Source: Fragum whitleyi (lineage: Eukaryota; Mollusca; Bivalvia; Cardiida; Cardiidae). Taken from it: a stretch of 64,000 bases of DNA. The notes below the pieces were generated by a model that was not told the origin of the DNA, ran no database searches, and worked only from the letters and a program-made list of their open reading frames with translations. The DNA is taken from assembly GCA_948146395.1 (NCBI GenBank), contig OX411544.1, positions 52,963,933-53,027,932 of the forward strand, read 5' to 3'. Position numbers and translations under genes: made by a program. Within the stretch, counting starts at the first letter, position 1; every line of letters begins with the position of its first letter. Shown here piece after piece: positions 10,639-20,813 of the stretch.

Positions 10639-10745
10639 GCATCACAAAACAGTGCAAACAGTTTGCCAATTATATCCCACTTTGCATGTGCACTTGCTTG
10701 CAAAGCAGGATATAATTGGCAAACAGTTTCCCTGTTTTGTGATCC
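10639..10745. repeat. Foldback MITE (family M3)
   Basis: atcacaaaacagtgcaaaca pairs with the complementary right arm (gtttccctgttttgtgat), with inner arms ttgccaattatatcccactt and its inverse. Related foldbacks are at 16383-16530, 53279-53360 and 53957-54090, and a half copy near 32258. Confidence 0.7.
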
Positions 10746-10879
10746 TGAATGCAGGGCAGTATTACCTTTTTTATTTCATTTTATATATTTTCATTTTTCT
10801 TTATTTAAGACACAGGCAGACACACATGAGCCACTCTTCAGTTTTGAAAAGAGCAAATAAATAGATCTGACTTTTTTTT

Positions 10880-11340
10880 AAGGCAGCTTGAACATATATC
10901 ACAGTCTTACATTTAAAAAGCTGCTAGAAAAACATATTACCATTTGAAAGCATTTGTACACACATTTTTGTTTTCCCTTTTGAAAACAGTTTATGCAAAC
11001 AGTAGTCTTTTTTTTTTTCATTTTGAAAGCAGACCAATCTCCTTTTATGTGCGCATGCCATATACTACAATCTAATCTTTTAGTAGCAGCTGGCACATAC
11101 ACTCAGCCATATTTTTGAAGCCATCTAAACCACGTTCTTCTCTGTTATGGTACTACCATATATGTTATATGTTTCTTACTTTTTTAGCAACTGCCACACA
11201 TATTACAAACTTATCTTTTGAAAGCAGCTGGCATGCATATTAGTCTTATCATTTAAAGGAATCTGACACAAATGTTACAGTCTTGCCTTTTAAAAAGCTG
11301 CTGGTAAACACATTACAATCACATTTGACACAACTAGACT
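10880..11340 (-). pseudogene. Decayed tandem array derived from the B-box 1 exon end
   Basis: About five to seven diverged units resemble the 3' end of the B-box 1 exon plus its splice donor. In plus orientation the unit reads like 'gtcttaccttttgaaagcag..ctg..acacatattacaatcaca'. The best copy (11275-11336) still gives KCDCNV and TSSFLK on the minus strand, followed by gcaaga where the real exon has gtaaga. Units are roughly 45-65 bp with indels and poly-T interruptions. The array lies downstream of the real exon in gene orientation and is separated from it by a Helitron-like fragment (11341-11620). Confidence 0.5.
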
Positions 11341-11620
11341 GTTGCAAAGGGGAGGAATACCTCCCCCCCCACCTCCCTACAAGTGCTTGTCAAAAATGAA
11401 AAGCCATTTTCCGTCAAAGGGCATTTATTCTATCAAAAGTCAATGGATTGTAACCAAAATTTCACTTCCAAATCTCTGCTTGATAATGATCACATCTGTA
11501 AAGTTCAAATGAAGCCAGGCCATTTCTTGCTGAGAAATTGTGTGGACACGAAAAAGCTCCTGGCAGATGGACCAACAGATGAACAGACCGACTGACAAGC
11601 TGACTGGGGGTGTTTAATAT
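11341..11620 (+). mobile_element. Helitron-like fragment
   Basis: Starts with gttgcaaaggggaggaatac and a C-run and ends with a short gatggaccaacagatgaaca tract. It sits between the intact B-box 1 exon and its decayed array, so it entered after, or while, that array formed. Confidence 0.4.
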
Positions 11621-11670
11621 CTTTCAGTATGTTTCTTGCATTATTCTTTACATATATGTGATAGTCTTAC

Positions 11671-11759
11671 CTTCTGAAAGCAACTGCTGCACATATTACA
11701 ATCACACTTTGCACAATAGCTTGTAGCAAGCTTCTTACAGCATTCTTTACAATCTTTAT
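11671..11759 (-). CDS. TRIM-type protein, B-box 1 exon
   Basis: An 89-nt exon with acceptor ttattttgtag and donor AAG|gtaaga. The first two bases complete a split codon and it leaves in phase 0. The peptide runs KDCKECCKKLATSYC, then AKCDCNMCSSCFQK. With the next exon it makes C-x2-C-x8-C-x2-C-x4-C-x2-C-x4-H-x8-H, a complete B-box type 1 signature. B-box 1 followed by B-box 2 and a coiled coil is characteristic of TRIM E3 ligases. The RING exon should precede this one on the minus strand (higher coordinates), with an intron breaking a codon after its first base, but I could not find it in the window. It may lie past the right edge, be very short, or be absent. Confidence 0.76.
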
Positions 11760-11984
11760 CTACAAAATAATAAAAATGAATCAAAAGAGTTGAATAATTG
11801 TCAAACTCTAGTGTCAAACGAAGAATTGGTTTTCCGAAAGTTAAAATAAGCTGGAGTTATCAAAAATAAAACTTTGATACTACTGACAATATTCAATCAA
11901 AGAGTTATTGTTGTAACAAACATAAATCAAATCGGTATAACTGGTGACTCAATAAATAGAGGATATCAAATGATATCAAATGAA

Positions 11985-12080
11985 TACCAAATTTATTAAA
12001 TGAGTCATCTTTAAATAGATAAAAACTAGGCTGTGCCCAGTTTTTGTCTATTTTAGATGACAAGTTAAATAAATTTGGTA
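11985..12080. repeat. Foldback MITE (family M4)
   Basis: taccaaatttatt and atctttaaatagataaaaac pair with the right arm gtttttgtctattttagatg and aataaatttggta. A paralogue is at 59722-59821. The region 12081-12437 is AT-rich without other features. Confidence 0.7.
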
Positions 12081-12437
12081 TTTTATGAGCACAAATTTGA
12101 TATTCTATTTATAATTTGACCTGTATTTTTGCAATAAATCAAGGAAATTTTATATTTGTATATTTCTAAGTCATTCGGCTACACAATTTTTGTTAATCAT
12201 TACCTTCATTTTGAAAACATAAATGTAAATTACAATTTTCTTCAAATTTTCTTCAAAAATGATTTTTATATATACTCATGAGCAATGAAAAGGCACCACC
12301 TGAATATTTTTCCTGAAATTTTTTAATGTATTTTTTTTTAATTTTTTGAATAAATAAATTCATAATGGACCATTTACAACACAAAAATGTGAGAGTAAGC
12401 TCAGAAGCAATCGAAGGTTTTAGAACCTATGACTTAC

Positions 12438-13865
12438 AACTAGAGGCGCTTGAGCGCCTGATTCGCTCCACAGGCCTGAATTTCCTGACAATGACTATTA
12501 GAGGATGATGAAGCTGTTTAAATGAGAATTGAAGTGAATGAATGAGTGAATGTTTATTTCAAGTAAATAAGGGTCATATGCTGAAATATTTCTGCATAAA
12601 AAACTCATGATCAGTGAAAAACATTGAAAATTGACCTCTACCTGTTACAGAAATATTTTTCATGTAATCACAATAATTTTGTACAGTCTGATAAAAGGTC
12701 ACCCAAGGATCATTCTAGTGAAATTTTGTTAAAATCCAAATATAAGAATTTCAACACAAACAGAATGTTACTGCACAATATACTGGTGTTGGTCTGCAAA
12801 ATTTTGATTGTAGATCTTTCCACTTTTAGTTAAACACTACTAAAAGATGTTACTTCACAATTGTTTGTCATCACAAACCGATACTTATTGCAACTAATGT
12901 TTCTATACATTTGAATTTCGAAGGTTTTGTTCCTTCTAATCTATAATTATTACACCTATTCAATTTAACCAGTCTAGAAAAATTCATCTCTGCCCATAAA
13001 ATACACATTTTTCATCCGATCACAATACTTTTTGCTATACTGATAAAGGGTCACTCAAGTATCATTCATGTAAAATTTGGTTGATATCTATCAATTAGGT
13101 TCTGAGAAAATGATTTTCAAAGTTTTCACTATATAACATATAGAGAAATGACCTCTGCCCATAATATACACTTTTTTCATCCGATCACAATAATTTTTGC
13201 TATACTGATAAAGGGTCACTCAAGTATCATTCATGTAAAATTTGGTTGATATCTATCAATTAGATTCTGAGAAAATGATTTTCAAAGTTTTCACTTTATA
13301 ACATATAGAGAAATGACCTCCGTCCATAAAAAACACATTTTTCATCTGATCACAATATTTTTTTATAGACTTGTTGATTGTCACTCAAGAATCATTCCAG
13401 GGAAATTTGGTTGATATCCATTGGTTAGATTCTGAGAAAATGATTTTTAAAGTTTTCACTATATAGCATATAGAGAAATGACCTCCGCCCATAAAATACA
13501 TATTTTTCATCTGATCACAATGATTTTTTGTAGGCTGATAGAGGGTCCCTCAAGGATAATTCACGTGACGTTTGGTTTATATCAATCGATTAGTTTCTGA
13601 GAAAAGCCACCTATTACCATATATGGAAATTAGCCACGCCCACTACAGCCATGATTTTCAACCGATTAAAAATCTTTGAAGGAATCTGATAGAGGGTCAC
13701 CCAAGGAACATTCCTGTGAAATTTGATTGGAATCCATCCAGTACTTTATGAGGAGAAGATTTTTAAAGTAAAAGTTTACGGACGGACGGACGGACGCACG
13801 CACGGACGACGGACACCCCGCCATGACAATAGCCCGCTGGCCTTTCGGCCAGTGGAGCTAAAAAA
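12438..13865 (+). mobile_element. Helitron-like tandem-repeat element (family Hd)
   Basis: Starts actagaggcgcttgagcgcc (palindrome aggcgcttgagcgcct), then gattcgctccacagg. About six units of roughly 168 bp contain agagaaatgacctctgccca and aaagggtcactcaagtatca. A ggacggacggacgcacgcac microsatellite precedes gacaatagcc and the hairpin ctggcctttcggccag, then tggagctaaaaa. Its end touches the truncated start of the 13862 LINE, so insertion or capture at that junction explains the missing 5' part of the LINE. A fragment is at 31430-31740. Confidence 0.65.
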
Positions 13866-14652
13866 CTGGAAGCATATGGCATTAAAGGAAACACCAAACA
13901 ATGGATAAAAGACCTACTAAAAAATAGAACTCAACAAGTTGTCATAAATGAAGCCAAGTCAAGACATATTGATGTGACAAGTGGTGTTCCACAAGGAAGT
14001 GTTTTGGGGCCTACGCTATTTCTGATCTTCATAAATGACCTTCCTGACATAGCTGAAATTACTGTCAAGCTATTTGCAGATGACACTAAAACTTATAGTG
14101 TCATTAACTCAACTCTAGATGAAGAAAATCTCCAACAAACAACGGACAACTTCTGTGACTGGTCACACAATTGGGATCTCTCCTTTAATGAAAAGAAATG
14201 CAAGCGACTACATCTTGGAATACAAGGGACAAACACTGACTACTTTATGAAAAAGCCTGACATGTCTTGAGAACAAATAGAAAACGTCGACGAAGAAAAT
14301 GACCTAGGGGTCATAATTGACAAAAAACTTCACTTCGATTCACATATAACATCAAAAATCAACATAGCCAATAGAAACCTGGGCATCATCAGAAGAACCT
14401 TTACCTATCTAGACAAAACCATGTTCCTCCATCTTTACAAATCACTAATAAGACCTCATCTAGAATATTCAAGCCCTGTCTGGTCCCCTTACCTAAAAAA
14501 ACATAAAACAGCCATAGAAAACGTACAGAGAAGAGCAACTAAAATCTTACCAAGCATCAGCAACCTGAATTATAGTGAAAGGCTTCTTCAACTTGGACTA
14601 CCATCCCTAGAATACAGGCGTCAGAGAGCAGATGTAATCCAGGTGTATAAAA
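13862..14652 (+). pseudogene. LINE reverse transcriptase fragment (LINE-A, part 1)
   Basis: Translates as the C-terminal half of a non-LTR retrotransposon reverse transcriptase of the Jockey/CR1 group. In order: VTSGVPQGSVLGPTLFLIFI, KLFADDTKTYS (the FADD catalytic motif), NWDLSFNEKKCKRLHLG, then after an in-frame TGA (about 14268) DLGVIIDKKLHFDSHI, NLGIIRRTFTYLD and LEYSSPVWSPYLKKHK. The start is cut at the 3' end of the Helitron-like element ending at 13865, so the endonuclease and RT fingers are missing. The frame resumes at 15454 and again at 20036 after two insertions. It is a dead copy, and is the host sequence in a datable nest of insertions. Confidence 0.85.
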
Positions 14653-15461
14653 GGTGTCCTGTCAACTCGGCCTGTTTATAACTCGGCCCGCGTAAAACTC
14701 TGCCTGTGTAAAACTCGGCCCGTCAACTCGGCCTGTATATAACTTATATAGTGTTTAGCCTAGTAAATGGATATATATACTAGTCAAAACTTCTAACCGG
14801 CCACTTTTAAAACAAAGATATTTTTTTCTGTGGTGATTGGATTTTCGTGAAATTTGCTATGTGCATCCAAATTTGATGACTATTGGTAAATCATTATGGA
14901 AATCCACGTTCTTTATGCTTAAAAATTCACACATCAAATATCATAAAAATGTTATAACTTTTAAAAAAGTTATCATCATTTTTAAAGTGGACGGTTAGGA
15001 GGTTTGGCCAGTATATAAGCACACTTATCAGATAGTTAATCAATGTGGGCAGTGTACTAAAAGGAGGTGCAAATTCACAATTGATGACTAAGATCTACGA
15101 TCTTCATATTTAATACGTTTATAACGTGTCATCTTCTTTTGTGCTTAGCAAAAAATAATTTGAAAAATAAATTTGAATAAAAGGTGAATTAAGTACGGTA
15201 TTTAATTATATCTATTTTATCTCATATTTACACAAATGCCATATACAAGTAAAAAGTAAAATTATGATTATTAAAAAACATTTTAACAAGTGATTATTAA
15301 ATAATAAATATTTATTAATTATTTGAAAAGCACATAAGGTCCCCAAATTATTTACACTGCATCGTCATACGTGTACCTATATATATAAACAGGCCGAGTT
15401 GACGGGCCGAGTTAACGGGCCAAGTTATTCACAGGCCCAGTTGACTGTGAACCGTATAAAA
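14645..15461. mobile_element. 801-bp TIR transposon with 8-bp target duplication
   Basis: The element occupies 14653-15453. It is flanked by the direct repeat gtataaaa (14645-14652 and 15454-15461), and removing one copy restores the LINE-A reading frame (QVYK then ILNQLD). The termini are imperfect inverted repeats beginning GGTGTCCTGTCAACT (left) and GGTTCACAGTCAACT (right, inverted). They are followed by repeated aactcggcc blocks, so the inverted region extends to about 80 bp. There is no transposase ORF, so it is non-autonomous. The 8-bp duplication is of the length made by hAT or P-type transposases; the superfamily is not settled. Confidence 0.82.
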
Positions 15462-15516
15462 TCCTAAACCAGCTTGATATAACATCAAATGAAAACCTAC
15501 TCAAATTAAACAACTA
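15454..15516 (+). pseudogene. LINE-A fragment, part 2
   Basis: Continues the LINE-A frame: ILNQLDITSNENLLKLNNY. It is bounded by the 801-bp transposon on the left and the 4.5-kb transposon on the right. Confidence 0.75.
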
Positions 15517-16343
15517 CAGTCAACTGGCCAATAGCGGATCATGACCAATAGCGGATCACTTTGATTTCCATCTTCAATTACTTTCACTCGCAAATGCCGA
15601 AGAAGAAACTAATATTCTATCCAAAGACACTGTCCATCTCTTCGAAGCATAACAAAATTTTGTCAGTTCACATTGTTGTTGTAGTGCTTCAGACCGACGA
15701 AACGCTGGTCAAGCGTCTGTTCGACTGAAAGATTACGTCATAGGATTTTCAAAGAAAAGAACTCGTCTGAAAAATTGAAGGCGAGTAAACGAGTACAACT
15801 TCAAAAAGTGGATGAAATCATGAAAAGGAGGCATAAATTGTTGGTTCACTATGCTTTTGCATGGTTTTATCCACCTTTTTGTGTACAATAAATAGAAACA
15901 ACCCTCAACCCTTACTCGCCATTAGCGGATCAGCTGTGCGCATCATAGGGGGCGTCTCAAAATAAGCAAACCAAGTATTTTTTAAAGATAACCGCGCCGA
16001 ATCTAGCTACTTATGCATTTTGATTTAAGTTATTAAAGAAAAAATGATAAAAAAAATATACATTTCAATTCTCCAAATTCTGGTTTTGATTAATTCTGGA
16101 AACATTGTATTAAATTGAGAAATGACCTATATTTAGATCATTTATCTGATAAGCAATGTCGTTGTTTGACGGCAGTAGCTGATGAAATTTCCTAGAATTT
16201 TTGCAAGTCTGGCTGTTTTTTTTTTATGCCAGTACATTGAAAGATCGGGATCATACGAATACGAATATGTTTATTTAAAGAAAGCTCACATAGTGAACAT
16301 CGATTAGTACAAAGAAAAATAGACTAGAGATGTGACATAAACA

Positions 16344-16569
16344 ATGGGCCTACTTATTTCTCGCCCTATCGTGGCCCGATTTTCAGCTTGAACCCAGCTG
16401 TGCATTCAGGTTGACAAACCGGTTCAAGTGATATCCCGCTTTACCCGTATACTTGCGTGTAAAGCGGAGTATAATTTGAAAACGGTTTGCAACCTTTTTC
16501 AGTCTGAATGCAGGGCGGGTTTCAAGCCGAAAATCGGGCCACGATAGGGCGAGAAATAAGTAGGCCCAA
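16344..16569. repeat. Large near-perfect foldback
   Basis: An outer stem of about 50 bp (gggcctacttatttctcgcc, then ctatcgtggcccgatttt, with its inverse) encloses an M3-type foldback (cgctttacccgtatacttgc and its partner). Low divergence between the outer arms suggests recent origin or arm conversion. It lies inside the 4.5-kb element. Confidence 0.8.
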
Positions 16570-17751
16570 TTATACATGTTAATAGTTGAAGGGAGACAAC
16601 CTCAGTCCATTTGTTACAGTGTGAATAAAGTGTAAATAAGCCTTCAACTAGAAATAGTTAAGACTTGAAATACAGTTCAGGATGCGAATTCAGCTTACAA
16701 AGTATCTATCTAGACCTAAACTTAAAACACTTATCTATGAATTTCGAAATATTTCTGCAGATATAGCTGTCCTCGTTACTTAGTAGCCAAATAAATTTAG
16801 AGCTGTAGTTACAATTAGATATATTCTTATTGTAACAACTGTAAATCAACTCAGCTTATCGCATTGATGTGTCCATGAATAAAGCCTGATGGGAGAGGAG
16901 TTACATGCAAAGTAATATCCTCTAGGCCCCGACCTTGAATTTTACTGATTGCATATAATCCCTGCTCTATCAGAACTGATTCATGTACACATCAACACAA
17001 AAATGAAATTATTTCATATTTAAAGACTTCAAGAAAAATTCCTGACATCCGTGTACAGGACATGATACCAAAGAATAGAAAATGTCTGAGTTGTGCAACC
17101 AGTCCAGCCCAAAAATCAACAAAGAGAATTGCAAAGCTGTATCATGGAATAAGTATGAGTCCAGGCAAAAAACTGCATCTTGACCTTCAGTTACATCATG
17201 AAAATAAGTTAAAGGCACTGCTGTCAACAATACCAGAAGGTTCTGCAATGGAACTGCTCTAAATAAGTGTTTAGATTCACTATGTCGCAAAACAAAATAA
17301 TAGATTTGCCGCAAGGATAAGTGTAAACATACCGGGTATATGGATTTCTGAACCATGCTTGGCATGAGCTAGGAAAACAAAGTGTACATGAAAAAATTGG
17401 TTGTAACAAAATACTTTTTTATTTCCCATGCTAATTTCTACCTAGAATAAGAAGAGTTTTTTAACAATACATGTCGTCGTTGTTATTCTAAAATCAGTTA
17501 AATCTATAAAAAGTTTATTATTAGTTAGTTTGTCTTGTAAGAAGCTTAATAAATAAATGTCTGCTCAATGATTTCGTTTGTCCTACTCAATTAATATTGA
17601 AATGACAAAATTATTGTAAAAATCACTTCCAATGGAAGAAAACATATTAGTTTGACAGTGATGACAGGTCAAAATCATTTTGAGACAGCCCCCAGAGTAA
17701 TCTTATCACGTGATCCGCTATTGGCCAAATTGATCCGGAAATGGCTAATTT

Positions 17752-19990
17752 ACATACCTTGATACCTTGATACCTTGATCTTCGGGCCATAATGTTGGAT
17801 TTTAATCCATAGAGGCCCCTCTTATCTTCTTGTCTTCTCTTATACTTGGTTTATGCGCTAGTTTAACAAGATGGCTTGAATTTGTTTACATTCCAATCTT
17901 CAGAGTTTAGCCGCGACTTAAAAATATTTACCGAATCGGCAGAAACACATTCTTTAGATAGTTTGTTCCACAGTTCAATAGTTCTGTTTGAAAAGCTGTG
18001 TAATCGTAAATTTGTGTTACACTTAACTTCACTTTTACTGAACTTAAGGTGGTGTCCACGAAGGTCTGAAGAGGCAAGTGTAAACATCTGGTCCCATTTA
18101 AAATCATCATGGTTATGAACACCTTTGAATATTTGTAGCATGTCATATCTGTCCCGTCTGTACTCTAGGGTTGGGAGTCCTAACTGTTTTAGTCTTTCTT
18201 CATAAGTAAAGTTCTTCATGGTAGGTATTAGACGAGTAGCTCTGCGCTGAATATCTTCAAGTCGTTTAATATCTTTCTTTAAATATGGTGTCCAAACACA
18301 AGAGCCATATTCGAGTACTGGTCTTACTAATGATTTGTAGAGAATCAAAAACATTGGTTTCTCTAAATATTCAAAAGATCTGTGTATAATGCCAAGATTC
18401 CTCTGTGCTCTTTTAATAATGTTGCTAATATGTAAGTCAAAGTTCAGGTTGCAGTCGAAAGTAATACCAAGATCTTTTTCAGAAGTTACATTTTCTATTG
18501 CAGTGTAAGTTCCATCAGAGTTTTTCATGCAGTATCTAAAGTGATCATTTTTTCCACCAATATGTAGGGCCTTACATTTCGATGCATTGAATGAGAGTTT
18601 CCATTTATTGCTCCAGTCACATAGATTGTCTAGGTCGTTTTGTAAGCTTTCACAGTCTTGATCACTTTCTATAGATGTATATATTTTACTGTCATCCGCA
18701 AATATTCGAACGATATTGGAAGTCACACTTGGTAGGTCATTTATAAAACACAGAAATAAAACCGGCCCAAGAACACTACCCTGGGGAACACCGCTAACAA
18801 CGTTGGCCCATGATGATGTTTCTGTTCCAATCCTAACCTGTTGCTTCCTATTTGTTAAAAAACTCTTTATCCACAGTAGAACCCGGTCTCGTACACCTAA
18901 GTGGTATAATTTGTGAAGTAAACGTTCATGAGGCACACTGTCAAAGGCCTTACTGAAGTCCAAGTAAATTACATCAATAGGAAAGCCATTGTCAACATAT
19001 TGAGTCCATTTGTCTATTATCTCCAATAGTTGTGATGTGCAAGATCTACCAGGGCGGAAGCCATACTTGGAATCCGATAACAAGTTATTTGACAGAAGAA
19101 ATGACATCAGTTTGTCTCTTATCAGTGATTCACAAATTTTGCAGACAATAGATGTAAGGCTTATAGGTCTGTAATTTGAAGGCTGAGACTTGTCACCTTT
19201 TTTAAATATCGGTGAAACTGTAGCGTTTTTCCAATCCTCAGGCACCTTTCCCTCATCAAGTGATTGTTTAAAAATCATGTATAATGGATAATATAGTTCA
19301 TTCTTTGTTTCTATTAACACTTTCGGGTGAATTTTGTCCGGTCCGGGGGATTTGTCTGGTTTGAGCTTACTTAACTGTTTCAAAACATCCTCTGGGGTTA
19401 TAACAATATTGGAAAGCAAATTTTCCCTATCATCATGTAATGGATCTTGAAGGTCATCAGTTTGAACAAAAACACTACTGAAAAAGTCATTCAATACCTC
19501 AGCTTTTTCCTTATTGTTTTGTACAGTAGACCCATCTGGTTTTTTAAGATCCCCAATTGTGTCGCGTGTTTTACGCTTTGAGTTCACATATTTCCAGAAG
19601 GATTTATTATTATCTTTTAGTTCGTTGACAATTTTTCTCTCATACAAAAGTTTTGCTAGTTTCTTGGTACTTGTGCAATTATTTCTTGCTAATACATAAT
19701 TTGAGTAATCCACAGGTGAACGGGAGTATTTGTACTTTTTCCACTTTTTTCTTTTTTCAGCAACAGCTTGTTTACACTCTTTATTGAACCAAAGTGGACT
19801 GGAAACTTTTTTCACAGAATTTATTTTTTTAGGAATACTTTTAATGACACTCTCATTCATACACTACTATATCCCGAACAATGCAACTCTTTTGATTGAT
19901 TGACTAAAGATGTATGTTGCACTTCAAAGTGTACAAATTTTATTGCCTCCTAAGACCAAAATCGGCATTCTGTCACGTTTCTTTGAAATA
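17752..19990 (-). mobile_element. LINE-B insertion (5'-truncated non-LTR retrotransposon)
   Basis: The unit contains the ORF 17863-19860. Its 3' terminus carries three short tandem units of aaggtatc (minus strand, 17752-17780), as seen at the ends of CR1/L2-like LINEs. Upstream of the ORF only about 130-170 bp remain before the terminal repeat of the host transposon, so the 5' UTR and endonuclease region are missing. The 5' limit is approximate. Confidence 0.7.
17863..19860 (-). CDS. Non-LTR retrotransposon reverse transcriptase (LINE-B), intact RT ORF
   Basis: A 665-codon uninterrupted ORF. It is an RNA-directed DNA polymerase that would copy LINE RNA at a nicked target site. Motifs in order: KPDKSPGPDK (about 167-176), NYRPISLTSIVCK (about 229-241), YGFRPGRSCTSQ (about 266-277), DVIYLDFSKAFDSVPHERLL (about 296-315, first catalytic Asp), SGVPQGSVLGP (about 356-366), IFADDSKIY (FADD catalytic pair about 387-390), WKLSFNASKCKALHIG and EKDLGITFD, then the thumb and C-terminal region ending near WNKLSKEC. 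This fits Jockey/CR1-group enzymes. The apurinic endonuclease domain that normally precedes RT is absent, so the copy is 5'-truncated and not autonomous. The absence of stops over 2 kb indicates a young insertion. The annotated Met may not be the original start, since the parent ORF began further upstream. Confidence 0.9.
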   Translation of the reverse strand: MNESVIKSIPKKINSVKKVSSPLWFNKECKQAVAEKRKKWKKYKYSRSPVDYSNYVLARNNCTSTKKLAKLLYERKIVNELKDNNKSFWKYVNSKRKTRDTIGDLKKPDGSTVQNNKEKAEVLNDFFSSVFVQTDDLQDPLHDDRENLLSNIVITPEDVLKQLSKLKPDKSPGPDKIHPKVLIETKNELYYPLYMIFKQSLDEGKVPEDWKNATVSPIFKKGDKSQPSNYRPISLTSIVCKICESLIRDKLMSFLLSNNLLSDSKYGFRPGRSCTSQLLEIIDKWTQYVDNGFPIDVIYLDFSKAFDSVPHERLLHKLYHLGVRDRVLLWIKSFLTNRKQQVRIGTETSSWANVVSGVPQGSVLGPVLFLCFINDLPSVTSNIVRIFADDSKIYTSIESDQDCESLQNDLDNLCDWSNKWKLSFNASKCKALHIGGKNDHFRYCMKNSDGTYTAIENVTSEKDLGITFDCNLNFDLHISNIIKRAQRNLGIIHRSFEYLEKPMFLILYKSLVRPVLEYGSCVWTPYLKKDIKRLEDIQRRATRLIPTMKNFTYEERLKQLGLPTLEYRRDRYDMLQIFKGVHNHDDFKWDQMFTLASSDLRGHHLKFSKSEVKCNTNLRLHSFSNRTIELWNKLSKECVSADSVNIFKSRLNSEDWNVNKFKPSC

Positions 19991-20035
19991 ATCAACAAAG
20001 TTCTCACTAGTGATCCGCTATTGGCTAGTTGACTG

Positions 20036-20330
20036 TACCAGAGAACAAGAGCGAACAACTTAAAACTCTTCAAACGCCAATCTAGCACAGAGATCAGAAA
20101 AAATAGCTTTGGTATCCGAGTCGTAGAACCATGGAACGATCTGCCAAACCACGTAATCATGTCACCGTCTCTAAACGCCTTCAAAAGTAACTTAAACAAT
20201 CACTGGAAAAATCACCCACTTAAATTTAACCCCAGCTGCTACGTGCACAGTACAAACACAAATTGTGAGAATCAAGAAAATGGAGGATCCCAAGAAGCTA
20301 AAAGCTTACCATTGATCCGGAGACCGTAAG
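20036..20330 (+). pseudogene. LINE-A fragment, part 3 (C-terminus)
   Basis: Resumes LINE-A as QRTRANNLKLFKRQSSTEIR, then GIRVVEPWNDLPNHV, SLNAFKSNLNNHW, and a stop after LPLIRRP near 20328. It aligns with the C-terminus of LINE-B (IELWNKLSKECV, SVNIFKSRLN). Bases 20331-20813 hold a moderately GC-rich block with a spurious 95-codon ORF and no recognised gene. Confidence 0.8.
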
Positions 20331-20813
20331 TAAACCGTAAGAATGTCTTTGGTAAGATTAGACAGTTGACCTGTCAAAGATGACAGACTGCCTCCTAACC
20401 ACGACATTTCTCAGCAGTTTTGCCTCGGTGGGATATAATAACGTCAGGACAAATGTAGATACGCAACATTCGTCAGTTGCTTATGTCACTGTTCTACCAA
20501 GGGACAGATTACGCCGAATAAACCAGAATGTTTTGATTTTTACCGGCTTGTTAACACGGCGGCGGCCATATTTAATTTTCAACAGAGCATGCGCAGTATT
20601 GAAAAGGGAGGTAACTTTTGAAAACTTGAACTTGACTGGGAGGCCTACCAATAAGCTATATTTTTAGCTTATATCAGATTTCTTCTAAGTTATTTTTTGC
20701 CATGCTTTTTCATCACATTATCTTTTTTTTATTATTGATTTTCGAGTGCAAAAGCTAAGATTTATTAATGTTATGAAATGCCAACGTTGCCAAGCTTTCA
20801 AAATCTACATATG

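Larger units (their letters stand above)
15515..20037. mobile_element. 4.5-kb TIR element with TA duplication, hosting a LINE
   Basis: Termini at 15517 (CAGTCAACTGGCCAATAGCG, then GATCA) and 20035 (the inverse, with one G/A difference) are flanked by TA. Removing the element rejoins LINE-A as NNY then QRTRANN. A TA duplication and CAGT terminus are typical of the Tc1/mariner group. Subterminal repeats of ccaatagcggatca recur at 15546-15560, near 15920 and at 17707-17725, and the right terminus repeats the motif. No transposase frame is visible; the bulk is AT-rich sequence, a large foldback and the inserted LINE-B. It is probably a non-autonomous element enlarged by later insertions. Its 5' CAGTCAACT is shared with the 801-bp element. 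Confidence 0.75.
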
